Assembly (NCBI GenBank): GCA_963772375.1
Contig: CAVYXG010000001.1
Coordinates: 1,054,001 to 1,118,000, forward strand
From: DATBHM01 sp963772375
GTDB lineage: Bacteria > Actinomycetota > UBA4738 > JACQTL01
Reading direction: 5' to 3'
Length of the DNA stretch: 64,000 nt
Shown here: positions 43,001 through 52,466 of the stretch, piece after piece
Position numbering within the stretch: position 1 is the stretch's first letter
Layout of the letters: the number at the start of each line of letters is the position of its first letter
Notes under the pieces: generated by a model
The model's input: the letters and a program-made list of their open reading frames with translations, nothing else
Told to the model about the DNA's origin: nothing
Database searches by the model: none
Translations under genes and position numbers: made by a program

Positions 43001-44149
43001 GCGGCCTTCCAGGAACGGGAATCGGTCTGGGTCGAACAGGCTCCCGCCATAGGCGGGTAGCCGCAGGTTCTCGTGCTGGACACCTGCGTAGACCATCCGG
43101 AATGTGCCGAGGAGCCGGAACCAGGCGCTGGAGCGGCGCTCAAGGGGTTCCTCACCGAACCGGTCGGCCTCCTCTTGGATCTGGGCCCGGAGCGTGGAGA
43201 CTGCGTAGGAGGCGTCGTAGAGGGGATCACCGAGGAGAAACAGTCCGCGCTCCTCGGCGGAGAGCAGGAAGACCAGGCGCATCATCACGCTCACAGCGGC
43301 GAGGTAGATGAGCTGCTCGGGCTGCTCGACCCCGCCGAGCCGGAGGTCCTCCTCGCCGATGCGGCCGAGGAGGGCCCCACCTTGCTCGCGGTCGGCCCGG
43401 CCGAAGGCATCGACCAGCAGCTCGACGGATTGGCGGACCTGCCGGCCGAGCTGGTCGGTGACCTCGTGCTCGGCGCTGGCGCTCTCGGTGAGAAGCGCCT
43501 CCAGGGTGTCGGTGGCGGCCACTCCAAAGAACCTCCGGACCCCCAGGAACGTGACGAAGGCATCGAGCGTCGAGCGCTCCTCGAGCCATAGGTCGGCGTC
43601 CCAGGACGCGTACGTGGCCGGGCCGCCCGGCGGCGCGTGGACGAGGGTCCACCGCTCCCCGTTGGTCACGATTCCGAGACGTACGCCGGTCCCCCGGAGG
43701 AGATCCGTCATGCGGTCGAGTGGCGTGGCCGCCCAGCGGCGGTCCTCGACCCGATCCTCCAGCCGGAGGTGCTCAGGCCACAGCGCCACAAGGAGCCTTG
43801 GCGATAGGGTGCCGTCCCCGGGCTCGCAGACTGCGAGGTCAGGCCGAAGGATCTCGCCGTGCTCGGCGGCCTCGTAGATGAGGGTGGCCGGAACCCCGGG
43901 GCCTTCCTTCAGGGTCTCGTCGTCAAACCCAAGGAGGGTCCCGAGCACCCAGCGGATCCACTGGCCGTGGAGGGTGGGGTCGTCTCGCCACTCGTCATGG
44001 GCCCGTCGGGTCTCCGCAGCGAGCCTCGGGTCGACCGGCTCCAGGCCCTGGGGCAGGGCCCGCTGAAGGACCGGGACCGTCAGGAACGGCCCGGAAACCT
44101 CGATCAGCGAGAGCCATTCGGAGTGGTGGCGTGCGACGCTCGCGGTCAT
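40055..44149 (-). CDS. drmMI: DISARM DrmMI, adenine-specific methyltransferase
   Basis: This encodes 1,364 residues from ATG 44149. A large N-terminal region precedes a gamma-class N6-adenine methyltransferase: SAM-binding VCDMAMGSGAFLVAATRYLA (near residue 611), VDKNPMAVEMAKLSMWL and the catalytic NPPF in VIVGNPPFQGGKKI (near residue 890). A target-recognition region follows. DrmMI methylates host DNA and so marks it as self. The start overlaps the drmD stop by 4 nt; a 123-codon extension upstream is arginine/proline-rich shadow of drmD. Reading frame intact over the full length. Confidence 0.93.
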   Translation of the reverse strand: MTASVARHHSEWLSLIEVSGPFLTVPVLQRALPQGLEPVDPRLAAETRRAHDEWRDDPTLHGQWIRWVLGTLLGFDDETLKEGPGVPATLIYEAAEHGEILRPDLAVCEPGDGTLSPRLLVALWPEHLRLEDRVEDRRWAATPLDRMTDLLRGTGVRLGIVTNGERWTLVHAPPGGPATYASWDADLWLEERSTLDAFVTFLGVRRFFGVAATDTLEALLTESASAEHEVTDQLGRQVRQSVELLVDAFGRADREQGGALLGRIGEEDLRLGGVEQPEQLIYLAAVSVMMRLVFLLSAEERGLFLLGDPLYDASYAVSTLRAQIQEEADRFGEEPLERRSSAWFRLLGTFRMVYAGVQHENLRLPAYGGSLFDPDRFPFLEGRAPGDPWRTDPGLPLPVDDRTVLHILDALQVLRFRLGRGVTEARRLSFRALDVEQIGHVYEGLLDHTAVQVSDPAVGLDGKLEPEIALAELEDRASGDRQAFVEWLAEVTGRTVKALGKALEEPIDPHRRAQLLAACENDPDLGDRVAPFQGLLRDDLRGLPQVYVAGSVYVTKAGERRTSGTYYTPRSLAEEMVEHALAPVVYRPGPAEGAAPVGWELRPPAELLDLKVCDMAMGSGAFLVAATRYLAARLVEAWSAAGAELITAAGEPAESPDEAIPSDPDEQVILARRLVADRCVYGVDKNPMAVEMAKLSMWLITLAKDRPFSFLDHALKCGDSLLGVHDLAQIEHMHMDPDRGRALHITLDEYWHVWQAAVKEAVERRRELESFTVLTVRDAEMKERLFRQAERALDDLRVTADVVVGAALSTSREGRDKLDSRLLGAAAEVAAGLDSSRKESDRRVRLENFRTDALFWLNEGKPPLQPDRRPFHWPLEFPEVFFDRGGFDVIVGNPPFQGGKKISGPHGSDYRQYLAEYIADGAKGSADLVAYFLLRAVGLVREGGSVGMLATNTIAQGDTREVGLDRLAVHGIEIVRARKSRPWPGEASLEIAQLWLHKDQWQGLAVLEDEEVQGIGPTLDSKSRVEGKPYRLARNAGRSFIGSYVNGIGFVLDSEEAEALVERDARNRSVLFPYLTGDDLNSRPDSSPSRWVVNFFDWPLVRAEEYPECLAIVRQRVKPHRDQVRRKAYRERWWMFSERAVELYKRLKGLDRVVAVAAVSSTLAPTFVPTGTVYSHKVVVFPRDDVSLFGSLSSVFHWCWTVKHSSTLGKGINYSPTDCAETFPLAEPTELIVRNAEALDRHRRGMMFNRQEGLTKTYNRVHAPAESDADVVELRRLHAELDSAVAAAYGWRDLSLDHDHYDTPQGLRYTVGPITRVEILDRLLELNHERYRQEMAAGLHSKRKGASRKGAAAVPTQPTLGDMR

Positions 44150-47100
44150 CGGTTGCCGTCCTGAGGCACGAGAAACGTCACCGCGGCTGGGAACAGGCGT
44201 GGCCCTGGGTCGGCGTAGCGGCGCCGGATGGCGTCGGTCTCCCGGTCGATGTCGTCCGGGATGGTGGCGACGCGGCGCCTCAGCGCATCGATGTCGCGGC
44301 GGAGCTGCTCCCGCTCGTCGGGGGAGAACAGAGCGAGCTGCTCTGGACCCGGCTCCCGCAGTTCCGACTCGATCGTGCGGCGGAGATCCTCCAGCACATG
44401 GGTGATGGTCTCCACCTCCTGCTCGGCCCGATCTTGGAGGGACTTCTGGAGGCTCTCCGCCCGGTCCCTGGCCCGCCGTTCGAGAGCGGCGAACAGGCCC
44501 TCGCGGTACCGGTCCCACGAGCCGGCGAGGGCACGGTAGGCGTGCTGATCCGCGGCGACGTCCGTCGCGGCGCCCAGGGCCGCATCGATCTCGCCGACGT
44601 TGAGCCTGCCGATCCGGCCGTCGTTGAGAACCCCACCGGCCGCGATGATCTCCTCGTGCAGGCGCCTGCCGTCCGCGCCGGTCACGACCAGCCGTCCGTG
44701 GGCAACGACAGTCGGGGCTGTCACGGCTTCGGTGCGCGCGACCCGGGCGGTGACCCGGGCCAGACGAGCGGCGGCGTCAGTGGCCCACACCTCGGCCCGG
44801 AGCAGACGCATCGACTGCTGCACGAGCCGGTGGTGGAGGTGGACGAGGACGACGTCGTCGTGGCCAGCTGCGACGGCATGGTCGAACGTGATCGGCCGGA
44901 TCTCGCCCGTGACCGGATGCTCCAGGCCCTCGGTGCACCTTGCCCAGGCCCCGGTGAGGGCCGGCACGTCGAACACCCGGACCGACGCCTCCCCGTTCCT
45001 ATGGAGGGTCCGTTCGATGAGCGGGGGTTGGTGCGCGAGGCCGAGGGCAGTGCCGACGACGCGCTCGACGCTCTCCGGCCCGACGTGTAGGTCACGGATT
45101 GTTGCGTCCAACCGCTCGCGGAGGCGGCCGATCTCTTCACGGAGGTCCCGCTCGACCTTCAGTACCTTGCGCGCGACGGCCTGCTTCTCCGCGTCGTCCG
45201 TCTGCAGGGTCCTTCGGGTCCCGAGCATGGCCTCCTCGACCTGCTCCGCGATGACCGGCCCGACGCTGCCAAGGTCCTCGCGGATCTCGTTCACCTTCTT
45301 CGCGGCCATGAACAAGAACTCGAGGTCGCCATCAAGGGAGCCGGGCTCCGCCTGCTGGTAGCCGGCGCTCACGAAGTGGTAGACGAGAACCTCCGGCGAC
45401 GGCTGGCCGTGGCGGTCGACCCGCCCGTTGCGCTGCTCGAGGCGGTTGGGGTTCCAGGGGATCTCGTAATGGACCAGGCGGTGGCAGTGCAACTGCAGGT
45501 CGATGCCCTCGGAGGCTGCGTCGGTGGCGAGCAGGATCCGGATCGGCGACAGGTCGGGCGAGGCCTGGAACTCGGCCTTGATCCGCTCGCGGTGGGCCTC
45601 GTCCATGCCGCCGTACAGCAGGGCAAGCCGGTCGCCGCCCAGGCCACGCCCGGCCAGGCGCTCCTGGAGCCAGCGCTGGGTGTCGCGGTACTCGGTGAAG
45701 ACGATTACCCGCTCATCACTCCACCGCCGCTCGCCCGCCGATCCCTTGGGGTGCACGATGTCTTCGAGCCAGGCAAGGAACGTCTCAGCCTTCGAATCGC
45801 TCCGGCCTCGGGCCTGCCCGGCCCATCGCTGGAGATCGTCGAGGAGCGCTGCCTGCTCAGCCGTGGGCGGGAGGCTCGCCCGGGCGGCGGCTGCAACGGC
45901 GTCCGCCATGGCCTGCGCCAGTTCGTCCTCATCGCCATGGTCGGCCTCGGCGTCGTCGATGGTCCGGCGGAGAACTCGGTCGGTGGGCCGGAGCGCCCGT
46001 TTTTCCTTGAGACCGGCGATGGTCTGGCGGTGGACGGCGAGGGTCTCGGCAAACGCCGCCGGCGAAGAGAACAGTCGCTTCTTCAGCAGGGTGAGGACGA
46101 ACTTCTCCGCAAAGCGCGCGCTAGGGGCGTCCGAGCGTTCGGCAGCGACCAGGCGGAGTTCCGCGTACCGCTTGAGCGTGGCGTACGCCTCGCGTTCGGC
46201 TTGGCTTGACGTGACCTCGATCGGCTCGATCTTCCGGTCGGGAAAGCCGGGAAGTTCCGACTTCAGCCTTCGGACCATCACCCTGCGGAGCTGCTCATCG
46301 CTCCACTGCACGCCGCGGGCGAACCGTTGATCATCGAGGAGCTCGAGGAGTGCCGAGAAGCTCTCCTTGTAGCCGTTGTGGGGGGTGGCTGTGAGGAACA
46401 AGCGGTGCTCGAAGTGGGGTGCGATGGTCCGGATCGCCCGGGTGCGCTGGGAGTCCATCGCGTACTTGCCCCGGCCCGACGGGGCGATGCCATGGGCCTC
46501 GTCCACGATCAGCAGGTCGAATCTCCTTGGGTACTCCGACCGTGGTCGGGAGGACGTCCCGCATGAGGCGCAGCACGCGGTCCCGCTTCAGATAGTCGAT
46601 CGACACGATCAGTCGAGGGAAATGGGTGAACGGGTTCGCGTACAGCCCGCGGGTCCGGCGGAGATGGGCGAGGAGCGGTCGGTCCACGATCCGGAACTCC
46701 AGGCCGAACTTCTCCGCCATCTCGGTCTTCCACTTGATGGTGAGCGACGCCGGCACCACGATCAGGATCGATCGGGCCCGGTGGCGCAAGAGGAGCTCCT
46801 GGACGACGAGGCCAGCCTCGATCGTCTTACCCAGGCCGACATCGTCGGCAACGAGGAGGTTGACGCGAGGCATCCGCAGCGCGCGGACGACCGGGTCCAG
46901 CTGATAGTCCTCGATCGTGATGCCGCTGCGGAAGGGCGCCTGGAGGTATCGGGTATCGGCGCTGGCGATTGCCCCCCATCGAACGGCGTCGAGGAAGGCA
47001 TCGAGGCGAGCAGGCGGATCGAAGGTGTCGGGGTCCGGAACCGGCAGCGCGACCCTGTCGATGACACGCCGGCCGATCTCCAGCTCCCAGATGACCTGGA

Positions 47101-47308
47101 GATCCTCCCCCATGGCGTCTTCCTCGATGGACACCAGTGAAAGCAGGTGCTGGGGTTCCTCGCGGGCCGAGCCGAGCACATCGGTGGCGGTCACCCCCCG
47201 GGACACGTCAGAGACAACCCATTGCCGATCCCTGACCGAGACGAGTTGCCCCTGCTCGGGTACCTGAAGCCCGACCCGCTGATCGGGCACCCGTTCACCG
47301 CGTGACAT
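44146..47308 (-). CDS. drmD: DISARM DrmD, SNF2-family helicase, interrupted by one frameshift
   Basis: About 1,050 residues when joined. Segment 1 (47308 to about 46525) has MSRGERVPDQRVGLQVPEQG, Walker A ADDVGLGKTIEAGLVVQELL and SIDYLKRDRVLRLM. Segment 2 continues with RFDLLIVDEAHGIAPSGRG (motif II), LFLTATPHNGYKESF (motif III), and the C-terminal helicase lobe FTEYRDTQRWLQERL, LLATDAASEGIDLQ, NRLEQRNGRVDRHGQ. The frame break is near 46520-46530 (AAGGAGATTC), immediately before motif II, and the protein reads smoothly across it. DrmD is the class 1 DISARM-specific helicase. ATG 47308 has GGGAGG six bases upstream; it is the first gene of the operon. Confidence 0.87.
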
Positions 47309-47543
47309 CAGCTGCCTCCCCCTCTGGCGAAAGACTGCTGGCCGCCATCCCTATCCAGCGCAACGAACCGTACGGCGCCGAGGCGCGGATCGGGCGGCGT
47401 AGTCCGCGCCCGCGAGATGGAGCCCGACGAGTCACGCCCAGATGTTATGCGGGCGCAACGCCCACAACGAAACCAGGTCCAGGTAGGCCCGGGAGGCATC
47501 AGCCGCATCAACGGCCGAGCGGAAGCGTAGGGTCCCAGCCGAT

Positions 47544-47741
47544 TCAGCCGTCGTTCCAGAGTCCCGAGAGCTTGCCGTTAGTGAGGCCGAGGGAGTCGCG
47601 CAGCTGGGTGAATGCAACCCCGTCTGCGTCATACAAGACAGCAAGGATCGCCAGGCGAACCCGCTGATGCACGAGGTCATCGAGGTGCGCCGTTCGACAG
47701 CCTACGCGCGTGACTCTTCTCGGACCTCGCAAGTCGGTCAC
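47544..47741 (-). pseudogene. Truncated winged-helix regulator (HTH_34-like)
   Basis: This encodes 65 residues from GTG 47741, overlapping the stop of the membrane-protein gene (GTGA). LDDLVHQRVRLAILAVLYDA ... VAFTQLRDSLGLTNGKLS matches the first helices of the winged-helix HTH_34/MarR-like family; a stop follows at GLWNDG where the wing should begin. Other frames downstream do not give a convincing wing. A complete family member is about 95-110 residues, so this is probably a broken gene, though expression of the short form cannot be excluded. Confidence 0.6.
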
Positions 47742-48379
47742 CCATCCGACTGTCCGCGCGCAGGAAGGACACTCCGCCGCAGACGCACGAATGTACCGAT
47801 GAGCAACGCACCTGCGACTCCCGTGATCCACCAGCGGCTGCCCCGCCACGTATGCGCATCGGGGAGGTCGAACGGTCGAAGCGGAAAGCGCACCCAGAGA
47901 TTCGCGAGGAGCGTCATCGCGCCGAGCGAGGACAGGCCGATTGCGCCCCCAACGTAGCTGCCCGTGAAGCTCGCCACGAAGAAACAGAGCGAGCAAGCCA
48001 GAAGGAAGTCGGGCAGCGTGGCCGCTCGGATCGTTGACGCGGGCAGGCAGCAATGGCGACCCGCGTACCATGCCAGGGCGAGCAGCGCAGCCGTTCCCAC
48101 GATGAGCCAGAGCCCGACTCGTAGGAGTGGCGTCCGCCAGAAGGGTTTGGGGGCGGCCTGGAGCACGGCCTGCGCCGGGTCCACCTCCGACGACAGCGTG
48201 AACGCGCCGCCCACGCCGATGAGCAGCGAGCACGCCGCCGTCGCGTAGAACTGACCGGTGGAGGCGCCCACCGGCCCCAGGCCAGGTCCAAGAAAGGCCG
48301 TCAAGCTCAGGACCAGCAGGGACGCCGCCGACAGAGCCACCCAGGGTAGTGGTCGTACCCGGTACCAGGTCAGGACCAT
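47738..48379 (-). CDS. Membrane protein, hypothetical
   Basis: This encodes 213 residues with about six hydrophobic segments (WVALSAASLLVLSLTAFL, LLRVGLWLIVGTAALLALAW, FLLACSLCFFVASFTGSYV, WWITGVAGALLIGTFV). No family recognised. It lies 86 bases after the ABC permease and is coupled to the truncated HTH gene, so it is probably the last intact member of the sigma/anti-sigma/ABC operon. It could be an accessory membrane subunit or an immunity protein of the exporter. Confidence 0.6.
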   Translation of the reverse strand: MVLTWYRVRPLPWVALSAASLLVLSLTAFLGPGLGPVGASTGQFYATAACSLLIGVGGAFTLSSEVDPAQAVLQAAPKPFWRTPLLRVGLWLIVGTAALLALAWYAGRHCCLPASTIRAATLPDFLLACSLCFFVASFTGSYVGGAIGLSSLGAMTLLANLWVRFPLRPFDLPDAHTWRGSRWWITGVAGALLIGTFVRLRRSVLPARGQSDG

Positions 48380-48465
48380 GACGCAGGCTCAGCCCCAGCC
48401 GGAGGTTCGTGCTCGCGGTGCGCCAAGCGGGCGCACGGGCGTCGGCGGCACGTCAGGGCGGAACC

Positions 48466-50055
48466 TCATGGGGTTTGACCCGGCAAGTCGTTGATCGACA
48501 GGGATCCGTCGATGAGCTGGCTCCATTCGGCGAGCAGCGAGGCGCGGACCCGTGCGGGCGGCAAGGCGTCGAGCGCCAGTCCGGCGCGTAGCTCAGCCGC
48601 AGTCCAAAAGAGCTGCCCTCGGGAGAGAACCGAGAAGTAGACCGGGTCGCATTTCTCTCCGGGCGGACACGTCAGCGGTGGCCGAGCAAGCGCGGCTCGT
48701 GCCGCGCCGAGTGTTTCCTCACCGATCTGCAGTTCCATCCACAGCGCCACGGCGTTCTGAGCCGGCGTCGGAACCCCGACCCGGCTGAGGTCATACGAGC
48801 CGGTGGCGTCGACGAACAGGCAGTGGATGAGATAGCCAGTCAGCTCCTCGGGACGAAGGTTGAAGATGAGGTACTTGCTCTCCTGATACACGACCCGGCC
48901 GGGTTTCGCGTCGCGGCAACCCTGGCCGGAGGCGGGGACCATCCGCAGCCTCGTGGGTGCGCCGGGGAAGCCACGCAGGAACGTGGCCTCACGATCGAGG
49001 AGCGACACGAAGCGCCGCGCCATTGGCTTCCCGTAGGCCGGAAACACGCACGCCGTGAGCGTTCGGCCAGAGGCACACGCCGTTGCTTTGCCGTCGTCCG
49101 GATAGACGAAGGGGTTGGTCAGGATCAAGCCATTCAGCGAGTGGTAGAGGGGACGCCAAGCTGCTCGGTCAGGACCGTCGGCGAGGACGGAGTCGGGTTG
49201 GCGGAGCAGGCCGAAGCCAGCCACCGAGGCAAGCACAAGGCCGGCCACGATCGTCACCGCACCCACCGAACTCAGCCGAGCGCGCACACCACCGTCGACT
49301 CCCGCCAGGATCACGAAGCCACCAACGAGTCCCATCAGACCGAGCAGGAAGAGCGGATGGAGCCGAAAGATGTCCGGCAGGAAGCCGATGTCGACGGAGC
49401 GGTCCGGAAGCCGCGGGGTGGGAGGCAGCCACTCGAATGACAGCCGGTATTTAGCGATGGTCGGATACAGCAGCGGCTGAAACGAGAGGAAGCCCCACAG
49501 CGGTGCCGCGAAGATCGACAGCACCAGAGAACCTGTCCCCGCTCCGACCGCGTATCCCACCCACGCGGCGAGGCTCGTCCCGAGGACGCCGTCGAGCAGC
49601 AGCCGGAGGTCAGGCTGCCCGTGGCCGCCACGAACAACGGAGGCGACCAGGCCGCTGAGAAAGACAAGGGCGAACGCACCCCCGGCCGCGAGCGCGAGGG
49701 CGCCCAGCCGCCATGCCCACAGCTTCCAGGCCGGAGTGGCGGAGGAGCCGAGGACCTCACGCACGCGGGTCCGTCGGTCGCGAATGCCCAGCAGGGCCCC
49801 GGAAGCGAGCAGGAAGGAGCCGACCAGGAAGCCGTAGTGGTAGGTGAGGGCGTCGTCGCCAGCCAGCGTCGGCCAGTAGTCGTGCATCGACCGCACGGCC
49901 GCGATCGCGGAGAGGATGACACCGAACCACGGGAGCGGCGAAGCGGCGAGATGGCGAACCTCGACGAGCACCAGGGTCCACCCGGGGGCGCCCACCTCGG
50001 GAGGCCCTGGTCGATGCAGCGCGCGCTGGAGCGGCGGCGCCGTCGCTGCGCTCAT
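48466..50055 (-). CDS. ABC transporter permease, large
   Basis: This encodes 529 residues from ATG 50055, which overlaps the ATPase stop (ATGA). The first 300 residues hold about seven membrane segments (WFGVILSAIAAVRSMHDY, LTYHYGFLVGSFLLASGALL, LGALALAAGGAFALVFLSGL, FLLGLMGLVGGFVILAGV). The rest is a large extracytoplasmic domain containing several cysteines (GRTLTACVF, CPPGEKCDP) that could form disulfides, ending in a helical tail. It resembles ABC-2-type permeases of the antimicrobial peptide/lipid type. The longer upstream frame is a shadow of the ATPase gene. Substrate unknown. Confidence 0.75.
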   Translation of the reverse strand: MSAATAPPLQRALHRPGPPEVGAPGWTLVLVEVRHLAASPLPWFGVILSAIAAVRSMHDYWPTLAGDDALTYHYGFLVGSFLLASGALLGIRDRRTRVREVLGSSATPAWKLWAWRLGALALAAGGAFALVFLSGLVASVVRGGHGQPDLRLLLDGVLGTSLAAWVGYAVGAGTGSLVLSIFAAPLWGFLSFQPLLYPTIAKYRLSFEWLPPTPRLPDRSVDIGFLPDIFRLHPLFLLGLMGLVGGFVILAGVDGGVRARLSSVGAVTIVAGLVLASVAGFGLLRQPDSVLADGPDRAAWRPLYHSLNGLILTNPFVYPDDGKATACASGRTLTACVFPAYGKPMARRFVSLLDREATFLRGFPGAPTRLRMVPASGQGCRDAKPGRVVYQESKYLIFNLRPEELTGYLIHCLFVDATGSYDLSRVGVPTPAQNAVALWMELQIGEETLGAARAALARPPLTCPPGEKCDPVYFSVLSRGQLFWTAAELRAGLALDALPPARVRASLLAEWSQLIDGSLSINDLPGQTP

Positions 50056-50906
50056 GCTGCCGCCGCCCTCGGTTGGGAGGTCAGGAGCAGGTACCCATCC
50101 TCGACGGTGGGCTCGACCGCGATCGCGTCGGCAGATGGCCGTGGACCGATCACCCGGAACGTGCCGGCCTCGGTTCGCCACGAGGCAACGGCTCCCGGAG
50201 GGCTCGCCGACGAGCTCCACACCATGCCCTGAGCGGCAGCTCGCAGATCGGCCGGCGGGCCCCTGAACAGGACCCTGCCGCCAAACAGGACGACGACCGA
50301 GGCGCATACCGCGGCCACGTCCTCCACGAGATGGGTGGAGAGCACGACGGTGCGGTGCTCTCCGAGCCGGCCGATGAGTTGGCGGAAGCGGATGCGCTGC
50401 TCGGGATCGAGGCCCGTGGTGGGTTCGTCCAGGAGCACCAGTTCAGGGTCGGCCACGATGGCTTGGGCGATCCCCACCCGGTGTCGCATGCCCCCAGACA
50501 GCGTGCGGATCCGCCTGCGGGCCAGGTCCTCCATACCCACCTCGGCAAGCGCAGCGCGGACCCGGCGGTGGCGGTCACTGCGGTCCTTGAGCTCCTTCAG
50601 CATCGCGATGTAGTCGACGAACTCGAAGACGGTGAAGCCCGGATACAGGCCGAGATCCTGCGGCAGGTAGCCGAGTCGCCTGCGGATCTCCACGCGGTCA
50701 TTCGCATCGGTGACATCCCACCCCTCGACGCGCACGGAACCGAGGGTGGGCCGAAGCAACGTGGCGAGGATCCGCAGGAACGTCGTCTTGCCGGCGCCGT
50801 TCGGGCCCAGGAGACCGGTAATGCCGAGGCCGAGCTCGACATCGACGTTGCGCAATGCGTGGACATCCCGGTAGGACTTGGAGCAGTCTTCGAACGTCAC
50901 CCGCAT
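50052..50906 (-). CDS. ABC transporter ATP-binding protein
   Basis: This encodes 284 residues. Walker A LLGPNGAGKTTFLRIL (near residue 35), signature RTLSGGMRHRVGIAQAIV, Walker B LVLLDEPTTGLDPEQ and the switch histidine (STHLVEDV) are all present, so the ATPase should be active. The C-terminal 60 residues form a small extra domain typical of ABC-2 exporters. It lies 12 bases after the anti-sigma-like gene and overlaps the permease start, giving one operon with the ECF sigma factor. Confidence 0.93.
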   Translation of the reverse strand: MRVTFEDCSKSYRDVHALRNVDVELGLGITGLLGPNGAGKTTFLRILATLLRPTLGSVRVEGWDVTDANDRVEIRRRLGYLPQDLGLYPGFTVFEFVDYIAMLKELKDRSDRHRRVRAALAEVGMEDLARRRIRTLSGGMRHRVGIAQAIVADPELVLLDEPTTGLDPEQRIRFRQLIGRLGEHRTVVLSTHLVEDVAAVCASVVVLFGGRVLFRGPPADLRAAAQGMVWSSSASPPGAVASWRTEAGTFRVIGPRPSADAIAVEPTVEDGYLLLTSQPRAAAA

Positions 50907-50918
50907 GTCTGTCTCCGA

Positions 50919-51785
50919 TCAGGACAGCCGCTCCAGCTGCGGCGGGTTAGGGATTCCTCGTGCGCTCCGGCGAAGGAGCAGCAGAAGGAGAGCGGCCGAG
51001 ATGGCCGCGTAGACGATCTGGGGTATGCGTCCCCAGAGCAGCGGCTCGGGGTTGGCGCGGCCCGCCGTCACCACCACGACGAGTCCGAGCCAGGCGGCGC
51101 CGCCGACGCCGGACCCGATGAGCGGTTTCGTCCGGGAGGCGACGACCGCGGCGAGCAGTGCGACCGCTGCCATCGGCAGGATCCACGCGAGGCCGGCAGG
51201 CGGGGCCGCTCGGCCCGGGCCCGCTGTCGCGGCCACCACCACTCCGGTCCCCACGACGGCAGTGTTCACGATCAGGACGGCAGCCAGGCGGACCAGCAAC
51301 GTCAGTGCCGGCGAGGTGGGAGTCGTCGCGACCAGTTCGTAGGCCGGATCCGCACCCGGGCCGTAGGCGAAGGCGACCATGACTGCGGCCAGAAGCGGTG
51401 CCGCGACGAGCAACGGAGACACGCGCAGCGAATCGACGGAGGGAAGCAGCGCGAGCGCCGTCGAAAGTGCGACGACGCCAAGGCAAGCAAGCAGCCAGGC
51501 TGGCTGAAGGCTCGGAGCGACCCCGGCCATCCTGGCCCACGACGGCTCCAACCCCGCAGCGCCGAAGGCCCGCTCGAGAAGTCGCGGAGTGGGCGCATCC
51601 AGGCTGGCGGCGATTCCCTCGGCGACGTACTGCAGGTCAAGCGGTGACAGAGCCGCCAAGGCATCCGTGCATCGATCACACACGTCGAGGTGCGCGCGCA
51701 GGTTCGGATCGGGCATGGCGCCCTGAGCGATGAGGGGGAGCATCTCGACTGGGTGGTCGAGGTGTGGACTCGCGCCTCCGGTCAC
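50919..51785 (-). CDS. Anti-sigma-factor-like membrane protein (zf-HC2 type)
   Basis: This encodes 288 residues from GTG 51785, overlapping the sigma-factor stop (GTGA). The N-terminal 50 residues carry an HxxxCxxC zinc anti-sigma signature (LRAHLDVCDRCTDALAALS). A cytoplasmic linker is followed by six or more membrane segments (PAWLLACLGVVALSTALALL onwards). This is the classical arrangement for an ECF sigma factor held by a membrane anti-sigma. The downstream ABC genes are probably the regulon it controls. The upstream frame extension is arginine-rich shadow of the sigma gene. Confidence 0.82.
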   Translation of the reverse strand: MTGGASPHLDHPVEMLPLIAQGAMPDPNLRAHLDVCDRCTDALAALSPLDLQYVAEGIAASLDAPTPRLLERAFGAAGLEPSWARMAGVAPSLQPAWLLACLGVVALSTALALLPSVDSLRVSPLLVAAPLLAAVMVAFAYGPGADPAYELVATTPTSPALTLLVRLAAVLIVNTAVVGTGVVVAATAGPGRAAPPAGLAWILPMAAVALLAAVVASRTKPLIGSGVGGAAWLGLVVVVTAGRANPEPLLWGRIPQIVYAAISAALLLLLLRRSARGIPNPPQLERLS

Positions 51786-52297
51786 GGCTCCAACTCCTCT
51801 CGGATGCGTAGTCGGGCGCGATGGAGGCGGCTCTTGATGGTTCCTTCGGCGACGCCGAGGGAGGCCGCGACCTCCGCTACGGATCGACCTTCGAACACGA
51901 CGGCCTCGATCGCCGCGCGCTGGTCGACCGGAAGCCGGGCCACGGCCAGGCGCACCCGCGCCGCGTCCTCGTGCGCGATGGCGATCTCCTCCGGACCGGG
52001 TGGCTCGATGTCCCTCTCCGTGGGCAGCGCCCCGGACCGGCGCCGCGCCAGGCTCACCAAACGCCGGCGTGCGATCCCCCACAGCCAAGCCCCCACCGGT
52101 CCTTCTCCCCGGTAGTGCCGCGCTGACCGCCAGGCGGATACGAAGGTGTCCTGGAGCGCCTCTTCAGCGAGATCGCGCGAGGATGTGAGGGTGGAGAGGC
52201 GCCCGGCTATCCACGGCGCGTGGCGCCGATACAGCCGTTCGAGTGCGACCCGGTCTCCTGCGGCCATGGCAGCGATCAGCTCCTCGTCGGTGCTCAC
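51782..52297 (-). CDS. ECF RNA polymerase sigma factor
   Basis: This encodes 171 residues with sigma region 2 (RHAPWIAGRLSTLTSSRDLAEEALQDTFVSAWRSARHYRG) recognisable by the LAEEALQDTFVSAW core, a linker, and sigma region 4 (LPVDQRAAIEAVVFEGRSVA ... EGTIKSRLHRARLRI). These domains direct RNA polymerase to alternative promoters. It is co-transcribed with a zinc anti-sigma-like protein and an ABC exporter, suggesting control of envelope or peptide stress export. Start GTG 52297. Confidence 0.93.
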   Translation of the reverse strand: MSTDEELIAAMAAGDRVALERLYRRHAPWIAGRLSTLTSSRDLAEEALQDTFVSAWRSARHYRGEGPVGAWLWGIARRRLVSLARRRSGALPTERDIEPPGPEEIAIAHEDAARVRLAVARLPVDQRAAIEAVVFEGRSVAEVAASLGVAEGTIKSRLHRARLRIREELEP

Positions 52298-52466
52298 CTC
52301 TGCCGCCCTGTCGCTCTGGGTGGCCCTCCGGTTCCCAACCTTTCGAGGAATGTCAGCTCCCCGCTGATGGCTCGTTGGCTCTTAGCATGCGCGCGACGTC
52401 CCCGCAGTTCCCGAGGGCACCGCCGACGCCGTCGCTGATCCGCCAACGGCGACCCGAACCGACTCG

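Noticed and set aside
48466..50307. Long N-terminal extension of the ABC permease frame
   Set aside because: The part upstream of ATG 50055 lies inside the ATPase gene and is Arg/Gly-rich; the ATGA overlap marks the real start.
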